Origin: Halicephalobus mephisto
Taxonomy: Eukaryota > Nematoda > Chromadorea > Rhabditida > Panagrolaimidae
Length of the DNA stretch: 64,000 nucleotides
Reading direction: 5' to 3'
Assembly (NCBI GenBank): GCA_009193035.1
Contig: SWDT01000323.1
Location: 1-64,000 of the forward strand
In this document: positions 10,331-23,003 of the stretch, piece by piece
How positions within the stretch are numbered: position 1 is the first letter of the stretch
How the letters are laid out: every line of letters begins with the position of its first letter
Translations under genes and position numbers: made by a program
The notes under the pieces: generated by a model
The model's database searches: none
Seen by the model: only the letters and a program-made list of their open reading frames with translations
What the model was told of the DNA's origin: nothing

Positions 10331-11384
10331 TTTATGTCTATATGGAGTTTCTCACTAATCTCTTCCCTTGAGAAAAATCCTGATTGCTGAACGCTTTCAA
10401 GATGCGCAAATTCGTTTTTATTCGTCGAAGAACAAAAACGCACATGGAGAAGCGTCGGTTTCTGTCCGTCTGTCCGGACTCAGCTGAGTCAAGCGTACCG
10501 CAGATTTCTGTTTTTTCGATTTTCTGGATCACTTTCGTTGGAGTCATTGTTCCATGAATGTCGTAAAAGCTTCATGTTGATTTTACAATGACTGATATAT
10601 GAAAGTTACAAATGCTATCGATAAATTATTGATTATGTTTTGCATTTGGAATTCGTGTAGTAATGCTTTAAAAAATCGTTAAATTCAGTCACTATTTTAG
10701 TATTTCCTGTTGTATGTGAAAATTGTAGGGATAGTGATTGAAACAGACGATTTTTGGGGGAATTTCGGACAATTCAAAGTTACTTCCGTTGTAAATAAGT
10801 AAAATTGGATAGTGTCCAGAAATACGTTCCAATTTGCTTTTTCCAGTCATTATCCACACAATTTCTACATTTGATATATACATCTTCATGGTGGTGATTA
10901 AATTAACGATTTCTAACTATTTTGGAATATTATCAAAGATTGTTTTCGTCGAAAAACACGAAAAACTGGATAGTGTCCAAAACGCCCACATGACCGACTT
11001 TTCCCGTCACTATCCTTGGTTTTTTACTTTTTTATGATTACGAAATTTGTTTTTGACCAAATTAAAAAAGTTCATCTGTCTCTGAAATCTTGTAGATGTT
11101 ATTATTTGATTAAACGGACCAAATGGATGTGAAGTGCGCGAAACTGGTTCGGATTTGATTCAAAAATTTTCGAGATCTTCGTTCTTTTTACATTGACGTC
11201 GTTTTCTCCTGTTTCATTTGAAATTGTCCATCAATTGATTTTTCGTCTTGATCTTTCTTATCTGGGACGGTAAAGTGATAATTTTGGGCCAAGCCTTCAT
11301 TCAGTCTTGATTATCTCAAACTATACTGATGGACATTCGTTTTGTGATTTGTTTATATATCGATTTTTTAAAAATAGATTTCAG
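10331..11384. other. Upstream region of ACK kinase copy A, with repeated GGATAGTG motifs
   Basis: No gene is seen. The string GGATAGTG occurs at about 10729, 10806 and 10968, twice extended to GGATAGTGTCCA. Its inverted form CACTATCC occurs at about 11008, with a variant (ATTATCC) at about 10848. The last bases before the ATG are GATTTCAG, a probable trans-splice acceptor. Confidence 0.5.
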
Positions 11385-14300
11385 ATGCCGGTGGCTCTGA
11401 CTATAGATGAGTTGCTGTACAACGTTTTAGCCACCCAGGATTTGCTAAAATTCGCTCCTATTCTTGCTAGGGATTCGATTACGAAGATCGATCATCTCAA
11501 AGATGTCACCAACGAAGAATTGGCTGTGAGTTTTACTTTTTAATATAAAAATAAAAAAATAAAAACACTCATATATGAATCTGTCCTAGTTTTATTTTTA
11601 TTATTAACGAGAAAAAAGTGGTAATTCTGACAAATTAGTGATTTTTTTCATTATTTTTATGCTTTAAAGTATATTTAATTATTTGAATTTACTTTTTAAT
11701 ATAAAAATAAAAAAAAATAAAAAATAAAAACATTCGTATATGAATCTGTCCTAGTTTTATTTTTATTATTAACAAGAAAAAAGTGGTAATTCTGACAAAT
11801 TAGTGATTTTTTTCATTATTTTTTATGACTTTTTATGCTTTAAAGTATGTTTAATTATTTAAATTTATTGTTTAATAAAAATTCACATATAAATCTTACG
11901 TCAATTGACGTTTTTTCGATTTCCTTAAAACTATCCTTGTTATTTGATGAGTCATGAAAGAACTGCAAAAACGCTTTCAGTTTTTGTCCAATACCCCACT
12001 CAGTAAACAAAAATTTCAATTGAGTTTTTCAGTCCTATGGATTATCTCAACCGGCGATTCGGCGACTCAGGTCGGCGTTACTGGACAAGGAGTTGCAGAA
12101 AAAAATCGAAAAACGAATAAAAAAGAAGAAAGAAATAAAATATATCAATGTATCGAATTTGGAAGAATACAAACCACCTCAACAGCCTCAGGTCAAAGTT
12201 CCTGATGACCAGAACAGAGTTCCTAGTCCTCATCATGTGAAAAATGAAGACACGGCTTCGACGAGCTCTTCATCGACTCAGTTGGCTTTGATTTTGAAAG
12301 ATCAAGTAAGTAGTCATATATCGAATTTTATTTATTTTTGATTTTTTAGATCAAATTAATGGAAAAACTAGGTGAAGGAACATTTGCCGTTGTTAAACGT
12401 GGATTATGGTGTAAATCTGAAATGGAAAAAATTGATGTGGCTGTCAAGATTATTCGAGAAATCAATGAAGAAGTCAAAAAAGACATCCAAGCAGAAGTAA
12501 ATACAATGTCCAAATTACGTCATCCTAATCTTATACAACTTTATGGAGTTGTGTTCGATGATCCAATGTTGATGGTGATGGAATTCTGCGATGGAGGAGC
12601 GTTGTTGGACAGACTCCGATCTTCAGACAAGCCAATCCTCTTGGCTACTCAGTTGCTCAATTACTCCGTCCAAATCGCTGCTGGAATGAAGTATTTGGAA
12701 GAGAAAAACTATGTTCATCGGGATTTAGCTACGAGAAACATCTTATTGACCAAGAACGATCAAGAAGTCAAGATCTGTGATTTTGGATTATCTAGAGTGG
12801 TTGATGAGAATGAAAGGCTTTATATCCTCCAAGGAGTGAAAAAAGTTCCATTTTCTTGGTGTCCTCCAGAATCTCTGAGATACAGAAAGTTTTCGGTAGG
12901 TTTTTGATATATCAAACTATCAATTATATATATATGAAATTTTTTTAGTCTGCATCAGACGTATGGGCGTATGGAGTAACTCTGTGGGAAATCTGGACCT
13001 ATGGAGAAGAACCCTGGATTGGATATGGAGCTCTGAAGGTTCTGGAAGCGACAGAGAGGGGAGAACGTCTTAGAAGACCAGAAAACGCTCCAAACAACAT
13101 CTTTGACTTGATGTACTCTTGTTGGATGCTTAAACCCACAGATAGACCGAATTTTCCGAAAATTTACTGGGATCTCTCCCGGATAAAATTTGAAACACGT
13201 GAAGCCAAAGCAGATCACATTCCAACGATCCCTGCTCATATTGCTTTGAAGAAAGGACAGAGATTTATTATTTTAGAAGAACCTAGTCCAACAACGGTCC
13301 ATGGACAAAATGTTACAACTAGAGAATATGGTCATGTGCTGAAGAATGTTCTAGGAAATGCTCAACCATTTCATCAAGTTCAGGATTCTGGAGGAATTGT
13401 GCCTATTAGACCAGCTCCAACCAAACCTCCAGTTAATAATCAAGTTAAAGTTAATCCAGTTTTGAATCCTCAACCTCTGCCGAATTTAACGATGAATAGT
13501 CAATCTAAAATTGGTCAAAGTTTTAATTCTCAACTGAAAGGTAATCTGATTGTCAATAATCAACCGAAGATTAATCCGGCTCCTTTGCCGAGTTCGAAAC
13601 CTGTGGTTCGTGAATCAAGAAATATTGAAATTTCTTCTCCTGTTAGAAACTCGATTATTCATACAGGTCATGGTGATGGAGATCTTTCGAGATCTTGGGG
13701 AGATCCAGGAAAAATTCCAGATGTTTATTTGAAAAATCCTGTAACTAATCCTGTGGTTGCAACAGATGTCGGAAAAGGAATTCCACTTGTTCAGATGAAT
13801 ACGAATATTCCGATGAAATCAAGTCTTCCGAAAAGTCCTGTAGATTCTGCAAGATCTTTGTCAACGATAAGTTCTGGTTTTGGATCTGGAGAAAGTTCTA
13901 TTGCATCGGTTGAAGCATGGAATAGATCTAGAATGTCATCGATGGGAGGAAATGAGTCTCAAATTTCGTCTAGATCTCAACCAAATTTTCAACATAGAAA
14001 AATTTCTGAACATTCTGAAGTTATGTTTAGAACAGATAATAGTCAAAGTAATTTTGAAAGACCGAAAACGATGATGGATGTTCCATTTGTTCCTAGTCAT
14101 AATGTTCAAAATAAGAAAATTAGCATGAATGAACAGCGGAAAGCTCAACAAGTGTTTTCTTGGGTGGGATCTGAATTGGAAAAAAACAAAAAATTTAACG
14201 ATATTGTTATTAAAAATGAACAAGATAAGAATAATGAATTTAACAGAATTCAGAAGAAAGATGAAAGTACTAATTTTTCAACTACAGTAAATTATGGAAA

Positions 14301-15822
14301 GAAAAATGAAAATGGAACTAATATTGGACAGAGAAATGAAGGATTAATTACAACAACAGCGGCTTCATCGTCTACTTTATCCACTTTGACTTTGGCAAAT
14401 ACGCCTATGCCGAGTTTTTCGAATGGATTTTCATCGAAATCTCAAGTTTTTTCAACTGGATTTTCGCCGAAATCTCAAAATGAACCTGATCCTTTTGTAG
14501 TTCCGGATCAAGCTAAATCGATTTTGGCTAAACCGTCGTACAGGGATATGTTGAATAACAAAACAAATACTAATGGTAATAGTAGTAATTTGTCGAATCT
14601 TTCATCGTCGAGTTCATCGAGTACTTTGATGACGAAAATGGATCCTGCACCGATAAACAGACCTTTTCATACTTTAGGTCCTGCTAGTTCGAAACAGATT
14701 GGACAACAAGTTTTGAGAGAATTGGAATCTAGACATGGACAAATTCAAGCAACTCCTCAACAAGTCGCTCAAGCTTATCCGAGTTTGGATGAATTAATTA
14801 AGAAATCTCAAAATCCGCAAATTAATAGATTTACTGATCCTGTTTCACTTTTACCTCCTCCATCTCCATTATTTCAAAGTTTAGATGGAAGTAAGAATCA
14901 TACAAATACAGTAACCAACTCCAGACCAAGACCTAAATCGACAACAACAGTTTTTACTAAAACTACGAATTATAATCCAAGACCTCAATTGTCAGTTCTT
15001 CAACCAACTCCACTTGTACCTAAACCTACAGTAGTCCCTGGAACTGCTCCTCCTTCTAGTGATACTGTTATTAACAATTTAATTTCGACGATGACGACAC
15101 CTACTCAACCACAATCTAATGGTAAGTTGGCATTACTACTGTGGCTACAAGTACCAGTATTACTGTAGTTATGATTACAATTATTGGAATTACTGTAACT
15201 GCAATAAGTACCGTTATTACTGTAGTTACAGTTATTACCAGAACTGTCGATTTTGGACTAATTTAAGTTCAAATTCGGAAATTAAAAATTTCTAAAAATG
15301 GACAACTCTGGTTATTACTGTAACTGTAGTTATAATTACAGTAATAATAATTATTGTTGTTTTGTTACTTTTGTTTATTTTTTGTTTAGCTGGTTGGAAT
15401 TTCGGTGTGGTTGGTCAATCAGCTGTAACTCATTCTAATCCTCAAAGCTCTACAACACCTACTTCCCCACCTATCACACAAATGCCTATGCCTAACACTA
15501 ACTCAGGATTAACTAACATCAGTTTGTTTTAATTTTTTTAGATGATTTTAGATTTAATTAATTAATTTAGTCTATTTCAGGAATAACAGAAACCAACAAT
15601 CTTTTTTCTCAGGTCAAAAAAGAAATGCCGGCTGCTGATATTTCTGATTGTCAACAAGCATTGTTAAAACACAATAACAATGTCAACATGGCTGTAAAAG
15701 ACCTCAAAGTACAGTACCTCATTAACGTAATGAAAGTGACAAGTGATGCTGACTGTGCTGCTTCAGCTTTAGATTCGTGTGACTGGGACCTGAATCGAGC
15801 TGTAGAAAGACTTCTTTCATGA
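11385..15822 (+). CDS. ACK-family non-receptor tyrosine kinase, copy A (SID-3/ARK-1 type)
   Basis: Six exons (11385-11525, 12033-12305, 12350-12895, 12949-15121, 15390-15521, 15581-15822) encode 1168 residues. Order: a SAM-like helical N-terminus (about 1-75), a basic KKIEKRIKKKK stretch, the tyrosine kinase (about 140-400), an SH3 domain (about 410-455), a 650-residue linker rich in Ser, Asn and Pro, and a UBA-type tail. Kinase motifs are the VAVK lysine (about 171), HRDLATRN (about 261-268), DFGLSR (about 282) and WTYGEEPW. The glycine loop reads GEGTFAVV, with Ala in place of the third Gly. ACK kinases bind clathrin/endocytic partners and Cdc42; in C. elegans the homologue SID-3 promotes import of double-stranded RNA and ARK-1 restrains EGF signalling. 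I cannot say which is the closer orthologue. The gene is convergent with rpa-1 (stops 121 bp apart). Confidence 0.9.
11530..11870. repeat. Tandem duplication of about 165 bp inside intron 1 of ACK copy A
   Basis: Two near-identical head-to-tail blocks (about 11530-11694 and 11693-11870) begin 'tactttttaatataaa' and share GTCCTAGTTTTATTTTTATT and GTGGTAATTCTGACAAATTA. They differ by a few substitutions and small A/T-run length changes. Copy B of the gene lacks this expansion. Confidence 0.8.
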
Positions 15823-15942
15823 TCAAAAATCCAATTTTTAACCGGTTTTTTTTTCAGTTATATTTTGTGTACTGTGATTTTGTTGATCTCCTGAGACATC
15901 TCGGGTACAAATATATCGTTTGTGCATTTATGATAATGAATA

Positions 15943-18390
15943 CTAAAGATTTTCAAGTTTTTGTAAAGCCACATCCAAAATTCGGCTCTTAGTGTTGTAG
16001 TTGATGGGTTTCAGACTCATTACATTAAACTTTGTCCTCTTCATATCCTAAAACATCGAAATTAATTTATTTCATTATTAAAAATCTTACATTGTAAAAA
16101 TCAGTGGTTACTTTTAATCTAGCCATAAAGGACTTGTGAAGGATATTGTTGAATGTTTCGTTGTATCGATCAAACTGAAATTTTTTATAAGTTAAAAACT
16201 AATTACACAAGTACAAAAACAGATATTTTTAGGAAATTGTCTCAACGCGAATTTTTAAGTTTTAGAAACAATAAGTAGTTCGTAATTTTGGGTGGTAACT
16301 GTTTCGAAACAATGTTCTGCCTAAATAAATCCAGAACTTTTTGATTCAAAAATATCTCGAGTACAAAACTTTCTACTTTCCAAAGTTAGTGATTCCATAT
16401 GACACAACAGATGTTCAAAAAATCTCAACATTCACAAAACCCGGATTATTATTCGTGTTTAAAACTTACATTTTCCGTTTTTAATATTTCCATTTCTTCC
16501 GCTGGCATTCCAAGAAGTTCCTGAGCTAACTCATCGAAAAGAGTCACATAGGTAGAATCAGTTATGTCATTGATCTGAACAGACAGCATATATCTCATCC
16601 TGTAGGTCGCTCCTCCTCTAATTCCACATTTTTCACAATCAAAACCACCATGTTGATTATCAACAACTTTCTTATTACAAGTTTTACACGCCGGATACAT
16701 AATTGTCCCATCTTTCCTGATATCCGTGATAGTAACAAAAGCATAAAAATACACTCCTTTAGCATCTCCTGCATGGTCTGCCATATTCGAAACTCTAGCC
16801 ACAGACAAAAGTCGAGTGTCTCTTTCTAAAAATATGTTTAATTTTCATTTAAAAAATAAAAAACTCACCAACATTCGCCGTTCCAAGTCCACTCGAGGAT
16901 ATAGGGGTGATGTCGAAAGGATTTCTGCTTTCATACCAACTATACAAAGATATCGTTTCTGGCAATTCTGGATTCACGACCATTTTGTATCCTTGACCTC
17001 TAGCTACAGTAAATCCTCCATTAAATTCCTTAATCACCATATCCTTCAGAGCTATCGCCATTCCTTCCTCAAACGGGATATTTTCCGTTTGTTCTTCCCA
17101 CAAAACCATAACTGTACTGGCATTTGAATCGTCCACAAGGCTTATTTCTCTTTTTGTAAAATCCACATTCTTTTTTTGACTATGGACGAGTTGTGGATCT
17201 CCAATTTTGTCTATAACGACCAAAAGATCAATTATAACATTTGGGTCTTTGACATAAACATCCGGAATTTCCGCAATCTTTGTTCTTTTGATAGCAAATT
17301 TAGGCAGAGCAATAGACCTATCAGTGCACACCGTTGTCTGAAAAATTATGGATTTTTAGATAAAAGAAACAAACTATACCTCACAACTAGAATTCAATCC
17401 GATTTCGTAATCGTGATCCGTTCGGTTGAATTTCTTGTTCTTTTTTCGGATACAACCTTCTCCAGTAACATAATAACAATCACCTTCTGTGATTTTGGCA
17501 TTCAAATCATCAGCAATTTCATTCCAAGCAGTTAATTTGATGGAGTGGTTGTGTTCGTCCATGAGAACAAAGGACATAACCCTCAAGGGTCCTTTTTGTC
17601 CTTGGATATCTCGTAAAGCTTCTCGACTGATGCAGACACCGCAAATCTTCCACTTGTTCACGAAGGGGGATAGCGAAGCAATCGGGGTGATGCCGGGGGT
17701 TCCGAAAAGAGACCTGTTAGCATCTTTGACCTCTCGTTTCCGTACCGGTGGATGAATAGTATCGTCGTCTTGAGAAGAACCAAACTTGAAAGGAGAATTC
17801 GTACCTGAGTCCTGTCTGGCTCGTTTGTGGCCAGGTCTATCTCCTTGAGAAAGTTGGTATCCGTTTTTTCGGACGATATCTGCAACCGCTTCCGGTCTTC
17901 CATCGAAACTGTAAAAGCTATTCGGCACAGGAGCATTTGGAACCAATATCTCACAAGACGAAATTTTCAGAAATGCTCTTCTGTGATTTTCTGAGTTGTC
18001 CATATCGTACTCCAACGCCCTGATTATTGAAGTCGTGTTCTCAATTCCCGGATGTTCTTCAAGACAAGGACCAACTAAGAAGCAATCTAAAATGCTGGGC
18101 TGTTACTGTTGAAAATGGAATTTGATATATAAAAAAGATACAAGACTTGCCTGAATACCGGAAGACTCCATCGAATAACCTAGCTCTGACGTTTCCAGTA
18201 ATCACTTTTTTCGTCTGAATTATCTGTAGAATCGGCTGGTAACCTGGAGGAACTTCTTCTGTGAAGAAAAACTAGAAAATTTACATCTCAAAAATAGAAT
18301 TAAGAAATAAATGAATTTAATAGTTCAAAAATTTAAAAAACTTACATAAAAAAACGCTTTTGAGAGTTCTGGAGTCCCAGACATGCTCAT
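15943..18390 (-). CDS. rpa-1: Replication protein A large subunit (RPA70)
   Basis: Seven minus-strand exons (18390-18346, 18271-18151, 18086-17380, 17337-16869, 16825-16470, 16174-16091, 16047-15943) give 628 residues, close to the family length. It is the large subunit of the single-stranded DNA binding trimer used in replication, repair and checkpoint signalling. The N-terminal OB fold (VITGNVRARLFDG) is followed by a charged linker (about 110-170). Two DNA-binding OB folds come next (WKICGVCISR and MSFVLMDEHNHSIKLTAWN; later VMVLWEEQ). The C-terminal domain carries a zinc ribbon with CxxC pairs at about 494/497 and 511/514. Intron 2 appears to start with GC (CAG then GCAAGT); a weaker GT donor lies nearby. 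The start may be the first ATG or the one two codons later. Part of its last two exons reappears, broken, at 27.4-27.6 kb. Confidence 0.92.
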
Positions 18391-19503
18391 ACAATTAATA
18401 AGTAACTTATCCAGTAAATACGAGAAGAGTATGAATGAACAACGGAAGATTTACCTTGAGAGTTGATGGAAACACGAGTTTCGCAACAGTTTTCAAAACG
18501 AAAGTAAATGCACCCGCGAGAATGGCGATGCGGTGCACAATGCCAATTTGAAAAATTCAAACAATTTGAATTTATTCTTTATTTAATTACTTACTTATTT
18601 CTGAATAAAAATCGGTTTTCCTTAATGTTGTAAATTTAAAAATGCTGTAGAGTTTCAAAGAGAAAGGGTTTGAGGGTATTTATATGGAGATTTCCTTTAA
18701 TTTTTTGAATTTTTATATATGAATTTGAAAATATCAGTTTCAAACTTGTTTACTCGTCTTCAAATCAAAAAAATCCTCGATTTTAATCTACTTACATCAC
18801 AAAACAATATTTGAAAGGTTGTATTGATCCTTTTAAATTGAACTTTTTCACTACACAATTAAAATAATTAAGTTGTTTGTTGTTAGATTTCAGTGAAGCA
18901 ATGTGGTTGCATAAGTGATGAAGGATATGGGAGTTCTTCATTTATCCGAACAATAATAAGATTAGCATAATAACTATGTATTAAACAACTAGTCAACACT
19001 CGGTCTGTGTAGACAGTATGCCTATTGTCCAGTATGTAACATATTTCCCTCCGGATTTGGCTTATTTGCTTAATAACCAGTTAATACACCGATATAACAC
19101 TCATCAAAGGAGCACTAGAATTAGTGTACAGAACATCAAGACTATTTATTGTATATCAAAAATTTATTGTCTTAAAAAGAATACAATATAAAACAACTAC
19201 AGAGTTTCTCAAGGACTTTCGTGTTAGCAGTTTGCTCTCTCACAATGTCTTAAGCGTTCATAAAATTTTTTAAAGTCATTTAATTCTTGTCCTTTTCTCC
19301 TTATCAACGGAACAACCAAAGTAGAGTTCGAGAACAGATCTTTTTGTCGATAAAAATTTCCCAAATTTGTTTCTATAGTGCTGGTTTAATTGCTACGAGT
19401 AAGTTATAAATTATTGATTTCATATCTGTCATTCACTAAAAGACTATTTACTAGATTTTTGTTAATAAAACAACTGTATTCTATCTGATTTCCTGAAGTC
19501 AGA
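18391..19503. other. Intergenic, shared upstream region of rpa-1 and the first tandem lectin
   Basis: A divergent promoter region: rpa-1 reads left and the lectin reads right. It is AT-rich. I see no coding stretch or RNA gene. Confidence 0.5.
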
Positions 19504-20035
19504 ATGCTTTTCAAAATCAGTTTTCACAAAATTCTGATTTTGATTATTTTCATTTTCTCGTTTTCTTTGAATTTAGTGATTTCCGTCTGTCCATCAGGAA
19601 GTCAATCTATTCCGTCGACAATTGGAAGTTACTACAACTGCATAACTTTGTCGAATGAATCAATTTCGTTTCTCCCGGCTGAACAAGCATGTATGAACCA
19701 AGGCGGTCATTTGTTCCCTGTCCCTAATGGATATGTCAACACATACATAGCTAGTAAGGAATCAAGCTTGAAATTCTCTGTCGTATAAGATAATTGCAGA
19801 TTTACTCTATGTCACAAATTATCCTTGGTACTGGATTGGCGTGAGTAATCTGATGGGCGGTGTCTGGAAAAGTGTATACGATGGAACCGATATCACATAC
19901 ACGAACTGGGCTCCTGGAGAACCGGGAAATGCAAGTTACCCGTTATGTGTTTACATATATCAAGGCGGATTATGGTATTCTCGTTCTTGTTATTCTGACA
20001 ACTATTATTACTTCTGCGGTGTTCCTGAAATTTAG
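19504..20035 (+). CDS. Secreted C-type lectin-like protein, tandem copy 1
   Basis: Exons 19504-19753 and 19800-20035 encode 161 residues, with a phase-1 intron of 46 bases. A signal peptide (IIFIFSFSLNLVISVCPSG) precedes one C-type lectin domain. Its landmarks are FLPAEQAC, GGHLFPVPNGYVN, YWIGVSNLMGGVW and TNWAPGEPGN, with last cysteines in SRSCYSD and YYFCGVPEI. Like its neighbours it keeps the WIG core but lacks a clear calcium-binding EPN/QPD triplet, so sugar binding is uncertain. It ends about 20 residues earlier than copies 2 and 3, which carry an extra SEEP-rich tail. A poly(A) signal AATAAA lies at about 20131. Confidence 0.8.
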
Positions 20036-20654
20036 GGAAATTTCAGAAGACAGGTGATGTTCCACAAATCAAGGATAACGGAAGCGATTCAGATTTCATT
20101 TGAAAATATTTTAGAAATTTAATACTGCAAAATAAAACCATTGTTATTAATTTTCTTAATTCACATAATTATATCTGACAAGATCAGTGATTTGATTACA
20201 AACATAAAAATTACGAACTCTTACTCGTCGAAGAATCTATACAAAATTTGAAATCTCAAAAATCTTGAAAAATAAACATCAATAAAAAAGTTTCAATTTT
20301 CTTTGTTTTTATTACTAATAACAAATTGTCAGAACTTGCCAGTATATTACAAACCTAAAATCTTCAGACAAATGACGCAAAATTCTCAAAAAAGAAACTT
20401 TTCTCTTACTAATTTCAAAATTAAATTTTAAAATTTCCTGTTGATTTAATTTCCAAACAATTTGAAAATCCAAATAGATTATTCTGGCTATTGTAGGTCT
20501 TAGGTTACTATAGAACTTCAAGAAATAGGATTTGCACATATTTTTATAAAGGTTTTGTTTGTTTCTTGAAGATTGTAAGGAAACCAGGAACATTAATTTT
20601 CACTTTTTCTCCACTTTGTACTTTTTTATTTTTACGTACTTATCTACTTATATG

Positions 20655-21045
20655 TATAAATAATGCTCAGGAACTGACATTAATGATTGCTTTGAATTGC
20701 AATTATCGCTACACAATTAGATCCATTAAGTTTTCTTTATCACAACAGGAATTAAGGTGCGGTTTGGCAAAGGATCTTTTTGTTGATAAAGTTCCCCAAA
20801 TCTAATGATGTTAGTTTAATCATCGGAATTAAGCTATAAGTTGTTTGTTTTGTTCTTTTCCTTTGATAAAACAATGTTTACAGGATCTTTATCAACAAAA
20901 TAACCTTGTTTAACCCGATCTTCAGAAGTGAGAACGAGTGTCGAAACCAACTTTCAGAAGATGCTGATCTTGGTTGCCTTAATTCTCTTATCCTACTCGA
21001 ATTTGGCAATTTCCGTTTGTCCAAGTGGCAGTTATTCTGTTCCAT
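20655..21045. repeat. Direct repeat covering promoter and first exon of lectin copy 2
   Basis: Nearly identical to 22613-23003, offset about 1958 bp. It spans about 300 bp upstream and the signal-peptide coding part. Only scattered substitutions are seen, such as CCCCAAATC versus TCCCAAATC. The match drops once the lectin domain begins. Confidence 0.85.
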
Positions 21046-21523
21046 CGATATTCGGAAGTAACTACAATTGTGTGACGGTATCAAATACAACAATCTCTTT
21101 TCTTTCAGCTGAAGAAGCATGTAATGATCAAAACGGTCATTTGTTCCCTATTCCAAACGGATATGTTAACAAATTCATCGCTGGTAAGCAATCAATAGGA
21201 AAATTTTTTACACTAAAATGATTATAGACTTAATATCCGCTGCGGGATACCCGTATTACTGGATAGGCATGAGCAATATAATGGGTGGTGTTTGGAAAAG
21301 TATGTATGATGGCAGCGATATCACATACACGAACTGGGCTCCTGGACAACCGGGAAATTCGATATACCCATTATGTGCTTACATACTTCCAGATGGCTCG
21401 TGGATTTCTAGTCGTTGTTCTATTGACATCAACTTCAACTTGTGTGGTATTCCTGATTCCGGAGGAATGGTTTCGGAAGAACCACCCAACGTTCCACAAG
21501 TCAAAACTAAAGAAACTCACTAG
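20961..21523 (+). CDS. Secreted C-type lectin-like protein, tandem copy 2
   Basis: Exons 20961-21183 and 21228-21523 encode 172 residues. The ATG at 20961 follows TTTCAGAAG, a likely trans-splice acceptor; an open stretch further upstream lacks an ATG. A signal peptide (MLILVALILLSYSNLAIS) leads to one C-type lectin domain. Landmarks are SAEEAC, NGHLFPIPNGYVN, YYWIGMSNIMGGVW, TNWAPGQPGN and NLCGIPDSGG. A short acidic/basic tail ends KTKETH. The exon plan is identical to copy 3, and the promoter and 3' end are nearly the same as in copy 3, so the pair is a recent duplication. A poly(A) signal AATAAA follows at about 21564. Confidence 0.82.
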
Positions 21524-21917
21524 AAATCCGTTTTTACATATATTTAAAAATTCAATTCTGTAAAATAAAATCATTGCTATAAATTTTTAAAACCACATCC
21601 TTATATCTGGTAATATCAGTGAATTGGCTACAAATATAGACAGGAAGAATAAGATTTTGTTCAATGTTCTACACAAAATTGGAGATCTCAAAAGTATCGA
21701 AAAATAAATTTCAATCAAAGTCTCAATTTGTTTTACTTTAGTTATGATAGAAAAAAAGCGTCAGGAAGTATTTATACAGTAGGAACAAATAATTTTCAAA
21801 TGATAAATGGGAACATTTGATTAAAAAAGTTTTTTCTCTACCATGATGGAAAATTTAGATTTCTAGGTATATTCTTGATCTGATTCCTGCACGATTTCAA
21901 AATTAAAATAGATTATT

Positions 21918-22422
21918 TTTGCTACTGTAGGCCTACCCTCCGAATCCGGTATGCCTTATCATGATGGAGTGGCTTGAAATTTGAAGGTTAAAAATCAACA
22001 ACCAAATTCCTACGATCCAAAATATCGTCATGGAATGAAGACGGAAGAACTTCAAGTAGCTCAAATGGCTGGAACTCCTCTTTGATCTGGCTAAGTTGAG
22101 GATAGTCATACCACGCCTTGTAAACCGTATGTGATGGAAATTACCTTACGAAATGATTCAACCAATGAGTCTTAACCAGTTTATATGGGAGAAAACATTC
22201 AAAGGACAGTAAAGTGCGCGGAGATCTGAAGAGATTTGACGACGATAACTCCTGATAATGAACTGTCTTCTGAACGAATTCACGTTTTAGTGTGCAACCT
22301 CAAAGTTGGAATTGCGCAAAAAAACAAGGACAACAATTAAGAAACAGTGGCAACAACTCACTAGAAATCGTGAGGAATATAGAAGGAGAATGAAGAATCT
22401 GCTCAATCACAATAGCGCATGA
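21918..22422 (+). pseudogene. Decayed coding remnant between lectin copies 2 and 3
   Basis: Short protein-like stretches in different frames follow each other. One (about 22001-22090) includes YDPKYRHGMKTEELQVAQMA. Another (22294-22422) is strongly basic and helical (LRKKTRTTIKKQWQQLTRNR). Stops and frameshifts lie between them. The composition differs from the AT-rich surroundings and suggests a dead gene fragment, perhaps of a nuclear protein, but I cannot name the family. Confidence 0.3.
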
Positions 22423-22612
22423 ATTGGTTTTTTAAGTGTCAAAAGTCAATTATGAGTCTAAGGTTACTGTAGAATCTCAATAGATAAGATTTACGAGCAT
22501 TTTTATGAAGATTTTGTTTGTTTCTTTACACTCATAAGTGAATCAGGAACACCGATGTCAATTTTTATTCAAATTCTAAAATCTTCCTTTTTTCTTTTTA
22601 TTTACTCATATA

Positions 22613-23003
22613 CTTAAATAATGCTCAAGAACTGACATTAATGATTGCTTTGAATTGCAATTATCGCTACACAATTAGATCCATTAAGTTTTCTTTATCA
22701 CAACAGGAATTAAGGTGCGGTTTGGCAAAGGATCTTTTTGTTGATAAAGTTTCCCAAATCTAATGATGTTAGTTTAATCATCGGAATTAAGCTATAAGTT
22801 GTTTGTTTTGTTCTTTTCCTTTGATAAAACATTGTTTACAGGATCTTTACCAGCAAAATAACCTTGTTTAACCCGATCTTCAGAAGTGAGAACGAGTGTC
22901 GAAACCAACTTTCAGAAGATGCTGATCTTGGTTGCCTTAATTCTCTTATCCTACTCGAATTTGGCAATTTCCGTCTGTCCAAATGGCAGTTATTCTGTTC
23001 CGA
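22613..23003. repeat. Direct repeat covering promoter and first exon of lectin copy 3
   Basis: Partner of 20655-21045. It includes the shared blocks GAACTGACATTAATGATTGC, GGCAAAGGATCTTTTTGTTG and AACCTTGTTTAACCCGATCT, so the two genes should share regulation. Confidence 0.85.

Noticed and set aside
16816..17755. Plus-strand open stretches opposite rpa-1
   Set aside because: Antisense shadows; the minus strand has the full RPA70 exon chain with zinc ribbon and OB folds.
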